Below, in pieces: positions 6,307 to 17,011 of a stretch of DNA of 64,000 bases. Source of the DNA: Ideonella sp. WA131b (lineage in GTDB: Bacteria; Pseudomonadota; Gammaproteobacteria; Burkholderiales; Burkholderiaceae_C); NCBI GenBank assembly GCA_023657425.1, contig JAGTJW010000003.1:372001-436000 (forward strand). Reading direction: 5' to 3'. The position numbers and the translations under genes are program-made. Every line of letters starts with the position of its first letter. Positions within the stretch are counted from its first letter, which is position 1. The notes below the pieces were generated by a model. The model made no database searches, was not told the origin of the DNA, and saw nothing but the letters and a program-made list of their open reading frames with translations.

Positions 6307-9174
6307 ATGATGCAGCAGTACCGGCTCAACTCCTACCTGTTCGGGGGCAACGCGCCCTACGTGGAGGAGTTGTACGAGGCCTACCTCGACAACCCCGGGA
6401 GCGTGCCCGACAACTGGCGCGCCTACTTCGACAACCTCCAGCACGTGCCCGCTGTCGACGGCAGCAACAGCCGCGACGTCGCCCACGCGCCCGTCATTGA
6501 GAGCTTCGCCCAGCGCGCCAAGGCCAACGCCTTCGCGCTGAAGGCCAGCGAGGCCGACCTCGCCGTCGCCCGCAAGCAGGTGCACGTGCAGAGCCTGATC
6601 GCGGCCTATCGCTTCCTCGGCAGCCGCTGGGCGGATCTCGACCCGCTCAAGCGCACCGAGCGCCCGAGGATTCCCGAACTCGAGCCGTCGTTCTACGACT
6701 TGACCGAGTCGGACTTGGACATCACCTTCTCCGCCGCGAACACGTACTTCAGCAAGTCCGAACACCTGACGCTGCGGGAGATCGTTCAGGCGCTGCGCCA
6801 GACCTACTGCGGCACCGTCGGTGCCGAGTTCATGCACTGCACCGACCCCACAGAGAAGCGCTGGTGGCAGGAGAGGCTGGAGAGCGTGCGCAGCACGCCG
6901 AGCTTCACGCCCGACGAGAAGAAGCACATCCTTGAGCGCCTGACGGCCGCCGAAGGCCTTGAGCGCTACCTTCACACCAAATATGTCGGCCAGAAGCGCT
7001 TCAGCCTCGAAGGCGGCGAGAGCTTCATCGCCAGCATGGACGAGGTCGTGCAGCGCGCCGGCACCAACGGCGTGCAGGAGATCGTCATCGGCATGGCCCA
7101 CCGTGGCCGCCTGAACGTGCTCGTCAACACGCTGGGCAAGATGCCGGCCGACCTGTTTGCCGAGTTCGACCACACCGCCAAGGAAGACCTGCCCGCTGGC
7201 GACGTGAAGTACCACCAGGGCTTTTCCAGCGACGTGACCACCCCCGGCGGCCCGGTGCACCTGAGCCTGGCCTTCAACCCCAGCCACCTGGAGATCGTCA
7301 ACCCGGTGGTCGAAGGCTCGGTGAAGGCGCGCATGGACCGCCGTGGCGACAAGGAAGGCGACCAGGTGCTGCCGGTGCTGGTGCACGGCGACGCCGCCTT
7401 CGCCGGCCAGGGCGTGGTCATGGAAACGCTGGCGCTGGCGCAGACGCGCGGCTACTACACGGGTGGCACCGTGCACCTGGTGGTGAACAACCAGATCGGC
7501 TTCACCACCAGCGACCCGCGCGACAGCCGCAGCACGCTTTACTGCAGTGACGTGGTCAAGATGATCGAGGCGCCGGTGCTCCACGTAAACGGCGACGACC
7601 CCGAAGCCGTGGTGCTGTGCACCCGCCTGGCCATGGACTACCGCCAGCACTTCAACAAGGACGTGGTGGTCGACATCATCTGCTTCCGCAAGCTGGGCCA
7701 CAACGAGCAGGACACGCCTTCGCTCACCCAGCCGCTGATGTACAAGAAGATCGCCACGCACCCGGGCACGCGCAAGCTGTACGGCGAGAAGCTCATCGCC
7801 CAGGGCGTGCTCAAGGCCGACGGTGCCGACAGCCCCGACGGCATGGTCAAGGCCTTCCGGGCCGCCATGGACGAAGGCCGCCACACCGCCGACCCGGTGC
7901 TCACCAACTTCAAGAGCAAGTACGCCGTCGACTGGGCGCCTTTCCTCGGCAAGAAGTGGACCGACGCCGCCGACACCGCGCTTCCTCTGGCCGAGGTCAA
8001 GCGGCTGGCCGAGAAGATCACCACCATTCCAGGCAACTTCAAGCTGCACCCGCTGGTGGAGAAGGTCATCGCCGACCGCGCCGCCATGGGCCGTGGCGAG
8101 ATCAACGTCGACTGGGGCATGGGCGAGACGCTGGCCTATGCCTCGCTGGTGGCCAGCGGCTATGCCGTGCGCCTGAGCGGCGAGGACTGCGGGCGCGGCA
8201 CCTTCGTGCACCGCCACGCCGTCTTGCACGACCAGAACCGCGAGAAGTGGGACACCGGCACCTACGTGCCGCTGCAGAACGCGGCCGAAGGGCAGGCGCC
8301 GTTCACCGTGATCGACTCCATCCTGTCGGAAGAGGCGGTGCTGGGCTTCGAGTACGGCTACGCCAGCGCCGAGCCGAACACGCTGACGATCTGGGAAGCG
8401 CAGTTCGGCGACTTCGTCAACGGCGCGCAGGTCGTCATCGACCAGTTCATCGCCAGTGGCGAGGTGAAGTGGGGCCGCGTCAACGGCCTGACGCTGATGT
8501 TGCCGCACGGCTACGAGGGCCAGGGCCCCGAGCACAGCAGCGCGCGCCTGGAGCGCTTCATGCAGCTGGCGGCCGACAACAACATGCAGGTCGTGCAGCC
8601 GACCACGGCGAGCCAGATCTTCCACCTGCTGCGCCGGCAGATGGTGCGGCAGTTCCGCAAGCCGCTGATCATCTTCACGCCCAAGAGCCTGTTGCGCGCG
8701 AAGGACGCCACCAGCCCGCTGACCGAGTTCACCAAGGGCGAGTTCCGCACCGTCATCGGCCCCAACCGTGCCGATATCGATGGCGACGCCGTCAAGCGCG
8801 TGATCTGCTGCTCGGGCAAGGTCGCGTACGACCTGCTGAAGAAGCGCGAGGAAAAGAAGACCTCCGACGTGGCCATCATCCGCGTCGAGCAGCTGTACCC
8901 GTTCCCGCACAAGGCCTTCGCGGCCGAGATGAAGCGCTTCCCCAACGCCACCGAGGTGGTGTGGTGCCAGGACGAGCCGCAGAACCAGGGCGCCTGGTTC
9001 TTCGTGCAGCACTACGTGCACGAGAACATGCTCGAAGGCCAGAAGCTCGGTTATGCCGGGCGCCCGGCCAGCGCCTCGCCGGCGGTGGGCTACAGCCACC
9101 TGCACCAGGAGCAGCAAAAGGCGCTGCTCGACCAGGCCTACGGCAAGCTCAAGGGCTTTGTCCTTACCAAGTAA
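6307..9174 (+). CDS. sucA: 2-oxoglutarate dehydrogenase E1 component
   Basis: At 955 residues it has the usual length of the thiamine-diphosphate-dependent E1o. The N-terminus MMQQYRLNSYLFGGNAPYVE carries the short segment that binds the E2 core. Typical family blocks follow: GMAHRGRLNVLVN, VVNNQIGFTTSDPRDSRST, HVNGDDPEAVV (cofactor-binding aspartate region) and LMLPHGYEGQGPEHSSAR. The enzyme decarboxylates 2-oxoglutarate and transfers the succinyl group to the lipoyl arm of SucB in the cytosol. The start at 6307 has AAGGTG about 8 bases upstream. sucB follows after 114 bases and lpd after that, giving the whole complex in one operon, likely controlled by the RNA leader. Confidence 0.97.
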   Translation: MMQQYRLNSYLFGGNAPYVEELYEAYLDNPGSVPDNWRAYFDNLQHVPAVDGSNSRDVAHAPVIESFAQRAKANAFALKASEADLAVARKQVHVQSLIAAYRFLGSRWADLDPLKRTERPRIPELEPSFYDLTESDLDITFSAANTYFSKSEHLTLREIVQALRQTYCGTVGAEFMHCTDPTEKRWWQERLESVRSTPSFTPDEKKHILERLTAAEGLERYLHTKYVGQKRFSLEGGESFIASMDEVVQRAGTNGVQEIVIGMAHRGRLNVLVNTLGKMPADLFAEFDHTAKEDLPAGDVKYHQGFSSDVTTPGGPVHLSLAFNPSHLEIVNPVVEGSVKARMDRRGDKEGDQVLPVLVHGDAAFAGQGVVMETLALAQTRGYYTGGTVHLVVNNQIGFTTSDPRDSRSTLYCSDVVKMIEAPVLHVNGDDPEAVVLCTRLAMDYRQHFNKDVVVDIICFRKLGHNEQDTPSLTQPLMYKKIATHPGTRKLYGEKLIAQGVLKADGADSPDGMVKAFRAAMDEGRHTADPVLTNFKSKYAVDWAPFLGKKWTDAADTALPLAEVKRLAEKITTIPGNFKLHPLVEKVIADRAAMGRGEINVDWGMGETLAYASLVASGYAVRLSGEDCGRGTFVHRHAVLHDQNREKWDTGTYVPLQNAAEGQAPFTVIDSILSEEAVLGFEYGYASAEPNTLTIWEAQFGDFVNGAQVVIDQFIASGEVKWGRVNGLTLMLPHGYEGQGPEHSSARLERFMQLAADNNMQVVQPTTASQIFHLLRRQMVRQFRKPLIIFTPKSLLRAKDATSPLTEFTKGEFRTVIGPNRADIDGDAVKRVICCSGKVAYDLLKKREEKKTSDVAIIRVEQLYPFPHKAFAAEMKRFPNATEVVWCQDEPQNQGAWFFVQHYVHENMLEGQKLGYAGRPASASPAVGYSHLHQEQQKALLDQAYGKLKGFVLTK

Positions 9175-9182
9175 ACGCTGCC

Positions 9183-9259
9183 CGTTCGGGCTGAGCCTGT
9201 CGAAGCCCTGTGTGAAGCACCCCGGTGCCCGCGCCCTTCGACAAGCTCAGTGCGACCGG
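9183..9259. repeat. Imperfect palindromic repeat of the TGAGCCTGTCGAAG type between sucA and sucB
   Basis: The left arm (9183-9205) contains GCTGAGCCTGTCGAAG. The right arm (9236-9259) contains CTTCGACAAGCTCAG followed by GCGACCGG. The arms match as inverted repeats with a few mismatches around a spacer of about 30 bases. I recognise the core as an intergenic palindrome found in many copies in proteobacterial genomes. It occupies most of the sucA-sucB gap and ends about 30 bases before the sucB start, so it could stabilise the upstream mRNA or alter E1:E2 stoichiometry. Confidence 0.8.
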
Positions 9260-9288
9260 AGGTTCACCCACACCTGCTGAAAAACATC

Positions 9289-10548
<1,260 letters not shown>

Positions 10549-10558
10549 GGCCGGCACG

Positions 10559-11980
10559 ATGAGCACCAAGAACTTCGACGTCGTCGTCATCGGCGGCGGC
10601 CCCGGCGGCTACATCGCGGCCATCCGCGCGGCGCAGCTGGGCTTCAACACGGCCTGCATCGACGAGTGGAAGAACGCCATGGGTGGCCCGGCTCCGGGCG
10701 GCACCTGCACCAACGTCGGCTGCATCCCGAGCAAGGCGCTGCTGCAGAGCTCGGAGCACTACGATCAGGCGGCGCACCACTTCGCCGACCACGGCATCGG
10801 CCTGAAGGACCTGAGCATCGACGTCAAGAAGATGCTCGGTCGCAAGGACACCGTCGTGAAGCAGAACAACGACGGCATCCTCTACCTGCTCAAGAAGAAC
10901 AAGGTCACGTTCTTTCACGGGCGCGGCGCCTTCGTCGGTGCCGCTGAAGGCGGCTGGGAAGTGGCCGTCAACGCTGAGTCGCTGATCGCGAAGCACGTGG
11001 TCGTGGCCACGGGCAGCAACGCCCGCGCACTGCCCGGCGTGCCCTTCGACGAGCAGAACATCCTCAGCAACGACGGGGCGCTGCGCGTGGGCGCCGTGCC
11101 CAAGAAGCTGGGCCTCATCGGCGCTGGCGTCATCGGCCTGGAGATGGGCTCGGTGTGGCGCCGCCTGGGTGCCGAGGTCACGGTGCTCGAAGGCCTGCCC
11201 ACCTTCCTGGGCGCGGTCGACGAGCAGATCGCCAAGGAAGCGCACAAGGCCTTCACCAAGCAGGGCCTGAAGATCGAGCTGGGCGTGAAGGTCGGCGAGA
11301 TCAAGACGACCCAGACCGGCGTCAGCGTGGCCTATGCCGACACCAAGGGCGGGGCGAGGACGCTGGATGTCGAAAAGCTCATCGTCAGCATCGGCCGCGT
11401 GCCCAACACCAACGGCCTGAACGCGGAGGGTGTGGGCCTGAAGCTCGACGAGCGCGGTGCGATCGTCGTCGACGACGAGTGCCGCACCAACCTGCCGGGC
11501 GTTTGGGCCGTGGGCGATGTCGTGCGCGGCCCCATGCTCGCGCACAAGGCCGAGGAGGAGGGCGTGGCCGTGGCCGAGCGCATCGCCGGCCAGCACGGGC
11601 ACGTCAACTTCAACACCATCCCCTGGGTCATCTACACCAGTCCCGAGATCGCCTGGGTCGGCCAGACCGAACAGCAGCTCAAGGCGGCGGGCCGCGCCTA
11701 CAAGGCCGGCACCTTCCCGTTCATGGCCAACGGCCGCGCACGCGCCCTGGGCGACACCACCGGCATGGTCAAGTTCCTGGCCGATGCGGCCACGGACGAG
11801 ATCCTCGGCGTGCACATCGTCGGCCCCATGGCCAGTGAGCTGATTGCCGAGGCCGTGGTGGCCATGGAGTTCAAGGCCAGCAGCGAGGACATCGCGCGCA
11901 TCTGCCACGCCCATCCGTCGCTCAGCGAGGCAACGAAGGAGGCGGCCCTCGCTGTGGACAAACGAACGCTGAACTTCTGA
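10559..11980 (+). CDS. lpd: Dihydrolipoyl dehydrogenase (E3)
   Basis: A 473-residue FAD disulfide oxidoreductase. It has the N-terminal FAD site [20 protein letters not shown], the redox-active disulfide Cys50/Cys55 in [16 protein letters not shown], the NAD-binding [17 protein letters not shown] and the C-terminal dimer-interface motif HAHPSLSEA with the catalytic histidine. It reoxidises the dihydrolipoyl arm of SucB and makes NADH. There is no extra N-terminal lipoyl domain, unlike some pyruvate-complex E3 proteins, so it is dedicated to or shared from the sucAB operon. It starts 10 bases after sucB. Confidence 0.97.
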   Translation: MSTKNFDVVVIGGGPGGYIAAIRAAQLGFNTACIDEWKNAMGGPAPGGTCTNVGCIPSKALLQSSEHYDQAAHHFADHGIGLKDLSIDVKKMLGRKDTVVKQNNDGILYLLKKNKVTFFHGRGAFVGAAEGGWEVAVNAESLIAKHVVVATGSNARALPGVPFDEQNILSNDGALRVGAVPKKLGLIGAGVIGLEMGSVWRRLGAEVTVLEGLPTFLGAVDEQIAKEAHKAFTKQGLKIELGVKVGEIKTTQTGVSVAYADTKGGARTLDVEKLIVSIGRVPNTNGLNAEGVGLKLDERGAIVVDDECRTNLPGVWAVGDVVRGPMLAHKAEEEGVAVAERIAGQHGHVNFNTIPWVIYTSPEIAWVGQTEQQLKAAGRAYKAGTFPFMANGRARALGDTTGMVKFLADAATDEILGVHIVGPMASELIAEAVVAMEFKASSEDIARICHAHPSLSEATKEAALAVDKRTLNF

Positions 11981-11985
11981 CGAGC

Positions 11986-13083
11986 GTGGGGGTCCGTGCC
12001 GTCTACGAGGCTGCGCTCGCCGAGCGCGGCTACCGCAGCGACGACGCCCAGCAGGCAGCCGTCGTGGCGCTCGAGCGTTGCGAGCGCGAATGGGCCGAGT
12101 ACAAGGCCCGGCGCCGCAACGCGCTGACCAAGCTCATCGTGCGCCCGCCCATTCCGCGCGGCGTGTACATGTGGGGCGGGGTGGGGCGCGGCAAGAGCTT
12201 CCTGATGGACTGCTTTTTTCATGCCTTGCCGCTGACGCGCAAGACCCGGCTGCACTTCCACGAGTTCATGCGCGAGGTGCACCGCGAGCTGCAAGAGCTC
12301 AAGGGCACGGCAGACCCGCTTGAGGAGCTCGCCCGCCGCATGGCGCGCCGCTTCCGGCTCATTTGTTTCGATGAGTTCCACGTTGCCGACGTGACCGACG
12401 CGATGATCCTGCATCGGCTGCTCGACGCCCTGTTCGCCAATCGCGTGAGCATCGTCGCCACGAGCAACTTCCACCCTGACGGCCTCTACCCCAACGGACT
12501 TCACCGCGACCGCATCCTGCCGGCCATCGAACTGCTGAAGGCGAAGCTGGAGGTCATCAACGTCGACGCCGGAACCGACTATCGCCGCCGCACGCTGCAG
12601 AAGCTGCCGCTGCTGCACACGCCGCTCGGTCCTCAGGCCGAAGCGGCCCTGGAGGTCGCCTTTGAGAGCCTGCGCGAAGCGCAGGACGAGCCGCCAGTGC
12701 TCAATATTGAGCACCGCGAGATCCGGGCCGTGCGCCGTGCCGGTGGCGTGGTGTGGTTCGATTTCCGGATCCTCTGCGGCGGCCCGCGCTCGCAGAACGA
12801 CTACCTCGAGCTTGCCAGCCGCTTCCACACTGTGCTGCTGGCCAACGTGCCGCAAATGCCGCCGCGGCTGGCCAGTGAGGCGCGCCGCTTCACCTGGCTG
12901 GTGGACGTGCTCTACGACCGCCGTGTGAAGCTGATCTTGTCGACCGCTGCTCCGCCTGAACAGCTCTACACCGAAGGCCCGCTCGCGCACGAGTTCCCGC
13001 GCACCGTGTCGCGCCTGGTCGAGATGCAGTCAGCCGAATACCTGGGGCAGGCGAGGCGCACGGTGGACACCTCCCTCACCTGA
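11986..13083 (+). CDS. zapE: Cell division protein ZapE (AFG1-like ATPase)
   Basis: A 365-residue P-loop ATPase of the AFG1/ZapE family. Walker A is GGVGRGKSFLMD and Walker B is LICFDEFHVADV. Further family segments are RVSIVATSNFHPDGLYPNGL and the C-terminal SRLVEMQSAEYL. In E. coli ZapE associates with the Z-ring and destabilises FtsZ polymers under stress. The start is a GTG at 11986, only 5 bases after the lpd stop. zapE directly after sucAB-lpd is a common arrangement in betaproteobacteria. The 3' end overlaps the opposite-strand phosphatase gene by 8 bases. Confidence 0.93.
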   Translation: MGVRAVYEAALAERGYRSDDAQQAAVVALERCEREWAEYKARRRNALTKLIVRPPIPRGVYMWGGVGRGKSFLMDCFFHALPLTRKTRLHFHEFMREVHRELQELKGTADPLEELARRMARRFRLICFDEFHVADVTDAMILHRLLDALFANRVSIVATSNFHPDGLYPNGLHRDRILPAIELLKAKLEVINVDAGTDYRRRTLQKLPLLHTPLGPQAEAALEVAFESLREAQDEPPVLNIEHREIRAVRRAGGVVWFDFRILCGGPRSQNDYLELASRFHTVLLANVPQMPPRLASEARRFTWLVDVLYDRRVKLILSTAAPPEQLYTEGPLAHEFPRTVSRLVEMQSAEYLGQARRTVDTSLT

Positions 13084-13966
13084 GAGCACTCCCCAGCGTG
13101 AGGGCTTGGCAGAGCCCGCTCCTCGCATGGGCTCCCTCAGTCCCGTTGCCGCTGCCCGACCCGCCGAGGCCGTGCCAAGCAGCAGGACCGCTGACGAACG
13201 ACTCCAGAGGATCGACCCGTGCCAGCGCCAGCGACAAGTTGTCGCCGCCGCCGCGGGCGCGATGGCGCGCCTTGCTGATCAGCACCTCGCTGGCCTCGCG
13301 CGGATGCAGCGCGCGCACGATGGTGCCGATTTCCTTGGGCGTGAAGTAGTGCCATAGACCGTCTGAGCAAGCCATCAGACTGTCGCCGAACTCCAGCATG
13401 CCGACGTCCCACGGCGTGATGGGAGGGTCAGCGTGCGAGCCCAGGCAAGCCGTCAACAGGTTGCTCTGCGGGTGCGTGTTGGCCGCATCGTCGCTGATTC
13501 TGCCCTCGTCGATGAGGCGCTGCACGAAGCTGTGGTCCACTGTCCGGCGCATCATGTCGGCGCCTCTGAAGTGGTAGACGCGGGAGTCGCCTGCGTGGAT
13601 GACGTGGGCGCGCCTGTCAGGCCCCACGTGGAAGGCGGCGATGGTGCTGTGCGGCTCTTCTTCCGAAGTGATGGCCGTGAGCTTGATCGTGCGGTGCGAC
13701 TCGGTCACCAGCCGCTTGAGCATGTCACCCGGGTCGTCCTCGTGCGGTGCGAAGCGCTCATAGACCTGGCGTGCCGTCAGCAGCACTTGGTCGGCAGCCT
13801 TGCGGCCACCGCTCTTGCCGCCCATGCCGTCGGCGACCAGCGCCAGGATGGAACCCTGAACCCGAGGATGCGGCAGGATCTCGACTTGGTCTTGCTGGTA
13901 GGCTCTGTCGCCTCGGTGAAGGCCGGTGGCCGCGCTGATGCGGAACGGCACGGTCGTGATGGACAT
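13076..13966 (-). CDS. PP2C-type serine/threonine protein phosphatase
   Basis: A 296-residue protein phosphatase of the PPM/PP2C family, with no membrane segment. Metal-binding and catalytic motifs are in the usual order: HRGDRAYQQDQ near residue 17, ALVADGMGG near 42, HAGDSRVYHFRG in the middle, CSDGLWHYF and the final GGDNLSLALARV. These aspartates bind the two Mn/Mg ions that activate water for phosphoserine or phosphothreonine hydrolysis. No partner kinase is encoded next to it, so its substrate is unknown. The start at 13966 is 46 bases from the divergent DUF465 gene. Confidence 0.9.
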   Translation of the reverse strand: MSITTVPFRISAATGLHRGDRAYQQDQVEILPHPRVQGSILALVADGMGGKSGGRKAADQVLLTARQVYERFAPHEDDPGDMLKRLVTESHRTIKLTAITSEEEPHSTIAAFHVGPDRRAHVIHAGDSRVYHFRGADMMRRTVDHSFVQRLIDEGRISDDAANTHPQSNLLTACLGSHADPPITPWDVGMLEFGDSLMACSDGLWHYFTPKEIGTIVRALHPREASEVLISKARHRARGGGDNLSLALARVDPLESFVSGPAAWHGLGGSGSGNGTEGAHARSGLCQALTLGSALR

Positions 13967-14012
13967 GGGGCCGAATATAAACTTCGTCCTGCCGGCTGAC
14001 CCGGGTGCCTTG

Positions 14013-14213
14013 ATGGATCAGAACCTGCATTCCCCCACGCGCCGCCTGATCGAGCTGCGCCTCGAGCATGCCGATCTCAACGACCTGATCGATGCCGGGC
14101 AAGCCGGATCGGTCGACGAGCTCGAATTGCGACGCCGCAAGAAGCATCGTCTTTTGCTGCGGGACCAGATTTCCCGGCTTGAAGCCGAACTCGACCCGCG
14201 GGAGCCTGCCTGA
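14013..14213 (+). CDS. DUF465 (YdcH-like) small helical protein
   Basis: A 66-residue protein starting MDQNLHSPTRRLIELRLEHA and made almost entirely of charged amphipathic helix with the family pattern DELELRRRKKHRLLLRDQISRLEAEL. This is the YdcH/DUF465 family, small alpha-helical hairpins of unknown function common in proteobacteria. The longer frame that opens at 13926 reads into the phosphatase promoter region and was rejected in favour of the ATG at 14013. Its stop codon overlaps the probable CTG start of the helicase downstream (CTGA), so the two are likely co-translated. Confidence 0.85.
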   Translation: MDQNLHSPTRRLIELRLEHADLNDLIDAGQAGSVDELELRRRKKHRLLLRDQISRLEAELDPREPA

Positions 14214-16162
14214 GCGAGGACCTCGTCAGTGCCGTTCAGCGGGCCTTCGCGGCCGACGGACCGCTGGCCCGCGAGGTGCCGGGCTTCCTGCCGCGCCCAC
14301 AGCAGGATCTGCTGGCGAGACGCATTGCCGAAGCCCTGCAGTCGCGCCATGCGCTGGTGGCCGAGGCCGGCACCGGCGTGGGCAAGACCTTCGCTTACCT
14401 GGTGCCGCTGCTGCTGAGCGGTCGCCGTGCGCTGGTGAGCACCGCCACCAAGAGTCTTCAGGACCAGCTCTTCCTGCGCGATCTGCCGCGCTTGGCCGAG
14501 GTGCTGGGCCTGCCGGTGCGCCTGGCGCTGCTGAAGGGCCGCGCCAGTTACCTCTGTCGCTGGAGGCTGCAGCAGGCCCAGTTCGGCGCGCACCTGCCCG
14601 ATCGCTTCGCGGTGCGTGCGCTGCAACGCGTGGCGATCTGGGCGCAGGGAACGGCCAGCGGCGACCTGGCCGAGGTCGTGGGCCTGGAAGAGCGCTCGCC
14701 CGTGATCCCGCTTGTGACGAGCACGCGGGACAACTGCCTGGGCGCTGACTGCCCGGAGCACCGTGCCTGCCACGTGATGCAGGCGCGGCGTGAGGCCATG
14801 GCGGCCGACCTGGTGGTGGTGAACCACCACCTCTTCTTTGCCGATCTCGCCTTGCGCGACAGCGGCGTGGCCGAGCTGCTGCCGACGGTGGATGCGGCGG
14901 TGTTCGACGAAGCGCACCAGCTGGTGGAGGCTGGCGTGCAGTTCCTGGGCACGCAGCTGGCCACTGGCGTGGTGCTCGAACTGGGGCGCGATGCGCTCGC
15001 CGCAGGGCTGCAGCACGCCCGCGGCCTGTTGCCTTGGGCCGAACTGCAAGCCGGACTTGAGCGTGCCGCGCGCGATTTGCGGCTGGCTGCGGCCGGACCG
15101 CTGCGCGAGGTGCGCGCCGTGGTCAAGCGGCGCTGGGAGGACTGCGACGCGGCACTGTCCATCGGGCTGCCGGTGCTGGTCGATGCGGCCCGCGAACTGG
15201 CCGACGCGCTGGCTTCGGTGGCCGAGACGGCGCCCGACTTCCCGCGCCTGGAGCAGCGCGCGCGCGCGTTGGCGGCACTGGCCGGTCAGTTCGGCGAGCA
15301 GGCCGAACCCGGCCGCGTGCGCTGGGTCGACCTCACGCCGCACCAGGCACGGCTGGTGGAGTCGCCGCTGGACATCCGCGAGATGATGCAGGGCCAGCGC
15401 GAGGCCGCCCCCAAGGCCTGGGTGTTCACCTCGGCCACCCTGGGCGACGACGATGAGCTGAGCTGGTTCACGCGCCGCGCCGGGCTGGACGATGCCCGCA
15501 CGCTGCGCGTGGGCAGCCCCTTTGACTATCCCGCCCATGCCCGCATCTGGATGCCGAGGCCGTTTCCATTGCCCAACTCGGAGGCCCACCCGTCGGCCGT
15601 GGGCGCGCTGGCCGGCCGCTTGGCCCGCGCGCTGGGCGGCCGCACCTTCGTGCTCACGACGACGCTGCGCGCGCTCCGGCAGGTGGCCGACGCCCTGGCT
15701 GCAACGGCGCCCGAGCTGACGCTGATGGTGCAGGGCCACGAGCCGCGCCGCGCCCTGTTGCAGCGCTACGGCGATGGCCGTGGCGCGGTGCTCGTTGGCT
15801 CAGCCAGCTTCTGGGAGGGCATCGACATGCCCGGCGACGCGCTGCAGTGCGTGCTGATCGACAAGCTGCCGTTCCCGCCGCCGGGCGATCCGCTGGTGGA
15901 GGCTCGGGTCCGGCAGCTGCGCGAGGAAGGCCGCAACCCGTTCGACGAGTACTTTGTCGCCGAGGCTGCGGTTTCGCTGAAGCAGGGCGCCGGGCGACTG
16001 ATCCGCACCGAGTCGGATCGAGGCTTGCTCGTGGTGTGCGATCCGCGCATGGCTCAGATGCGCTATGGCCGGCGGCTGTTGCAGGCGCTGCCGCCGATGA
16101 CGGTGCTGGCTGAGGAGGCCGACGCGGTGAGCTGGCTGAGCGAGCTGTCAGCGGCGCACTGA
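14210..16162 (+). CDS. ATP-dependent DNA helicase, DinG/YoaA (XPD-like, iron-sulfur)
   Basis: A superfamily 2 helicase with Walker A AGTGVGKT, DEAH box VFDEAHQLVE and late motifs FTSATL and GSASFWEGIDMPG. Four cysteines of an XPD-type 4Fe-4S cluster are present: one in ASYLCRW and three in DNCLGADCPEHRACH. The length (about 650) is nearer YoaA than DinG. The first ATG/GTG-type start is GTG at 14276, but the preceding in-frame residues LSEDLVSAVQRAFAADGPLA look like the conserved family N-terminus. The only candidate start that includes them is CTG at 14210, 5 bases after GGGAG and overlapping the upstream stop. I use it, with moderate certainty. Probable role: resolving R-loops or unusual structures in DNA repair. 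Confidence 0.85.
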   Translation: MSEDLVSAVQRAFAADGPLAREVPGFLPRPQQDLLARRIAEALQSRHALVAEAGTGVGKTFAYLVPLLLSGRRALVSTATKSLQDQLFLRDLPRLAEVLGLPVRLALLKGRASYLCRWRLQQAQFGAHLPDRFAVRALQRVAIWAQGTASGDLAEVVGLEERSPVIPLVTSTRDNCLGADCPEHRACHVMQARREAMAADLVVVNHHLFFADLALRDSGVAELLPTVDAAVFDEAHQLVEAGVQFLGTQLATGVVLELGRDALAAGLQHARGLLPWAELQAGLERAARDLRLAAAGPLREVRAVVKRRWEDCDAALSIGLPVLVDAARELADALASVAETAPDFPRLEQRARALAALAGQFGEQAEPGRVRWVDLTPHQARLVESPLDIREMMQGQREAAPKAWVFTSATLGDDDELSWFTRRAGLDDARTLRVGSPFDYPAHARIWMPRPFPLPNSEAHPSAVGALAGRLARALGGRTFVLTTTLRALRQVADALAATAPELTLMVQGHEPRRALLQRYGDGRGAVLVGSASFWEGIDMPGDALQCVLIDKLPFPPPGDPLVEARVRQLREEGRNPFDEYFVAEAAVSLKQGAGRLIRTESDRGLLVVCDPRMAQMRYGRRLLQALPPMTVLAEEADAVSWLSELSAAH

Positions 16163-16184
16163 GGGCGCGCCGCCGGCGCACGGC

Positions 16185-16997
16185 TCACCAGAGCTTCCAC
16201 CAGGGCCGATCGCGGGCCGCAAAGCCCTGGCGAAGGAAGGCGCTGTCGGGGAAATTGTTCCTCAGGACCCGCTCCGCGGCGTCGCGCAGATCGGTCATCA
16301 GCAGCTTGTCGTAGCTCTGCACCAGGATGAACAGCGCTTCTTCCACCGCCGGTGCTTGCTGGAACTCCGTGATCGCCGCCTGCGCGCGATTGGCCGCCGC
16401 CAGATAGGCGCCACGGCGGAAGTAGTAGCGCGCCACGTGCACCTCGTGTGCCGCCAGGGTGTGCAGGATGTGGTTCATGCGCAGCCGGGCGTCAGGGGTG
16501 TAGCGCGACTGCGGGAACTGGTCGGCCAGCTGCTTGAAGGCCTGCCAGGCGTCGCGTGCCGCACGCTGGTCTCTCTCGGCGATGTCCTGGTTGGCGAGGC
16601 GACCGATGAAACCCAGGTCATCATTGAAGTTGATCACGCCCTTCAGGTAGAAGGCGTAGTCGAGGGTCGGGCTGCTGGGGTTCAGGCGGATGAAGCGGTC
16701 GATGGTCGACAGCGCACTGGCCTGTTCGCCCTGCTTCCAGTTCGCGTAGGCCAGATCCAGGAGGGCCTGCTGAGCCAGAAGCGAGCCAGCCGCCAGCCCT
16801 TCGATGCGTCCCAGCAGCTGGGCGGCGCGGTCGTAGGCGCCTGCGTCCATATCGGCACGGGCGTCGCGGTACAGACGCTCGGCCTGGGCGGCCGGTGCGT
16901 TGTCGGGCAGTGGGGTGGAGCCGCAGCCGGCGATGAGGGCCGCAAGGACCACAATCGCCGCCTTCCAGGACAGCAGTGACCGGAACGCCAGGGACAT
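16185..16997 (-). CDS. bamD: Outer membrane assembly lipoprotein BamD
   Basis: A 270-residue lipoprotein from the ATG at 16997. The signal peptide ends in the lipobox LIAGC with the lipidated Cys25. The mature protein is TPR-like helical repeats with BamD family blocks such as AERLYRDARADMDAGAYDRAAQLL, FIRLNPSSPTLDYAFYLKG and FPQSRYTPDARLRMNHI. BamD is the essential non-BamA subunit of the beta-barrel assembly machine and sits on the periplasmic side of the outer membrane. Its start lies only 14 bases from the earliest practical start of the divergent rluD. The convergent helicase gene ends 22 bases away. Confidence 0.95.
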   Translation of the reverse strand: MSLAFRSLLSWKAAIVVLAALIAGCGSTPLPDNAPAAQAERLYRDARADMDAGAYDRAAQLLGRIEGLAAGSLLAQQALLDLAYANWKQGEQASALSTIDRFIRLNPSSPTLDYAFYLKGVINFNDDLGFIGRLANQDIAERDQRAARDAWQAFKQLADQFPQSRYTPDARLRMNHILHTLAAHEVHVARYYFRRGAYLAAANRAQAAITEFQQAPAVEEALFILVQSYDKLLMTDLRDAAERVLRNNFPDSAFLRQGFAARDRPWWKLW

Positions 16998-17011
16998 GGG
17001 GAAAGTGGCGG

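Noticed and set aside
6061-9117. Open reading frame of 1018 codons on the minus strand
   Set aside because: It is the exact antisense of sucA. Long antisense frames are expected in GC-rich coding DNA, and the translation (His/Arg/Val-rich) matches no family.
9250-9288. Earlier in-frame start for sucB
   Set aside because: These codons lie at the edge of the palindromic repeat, and the family N-terminus begins at 9289.
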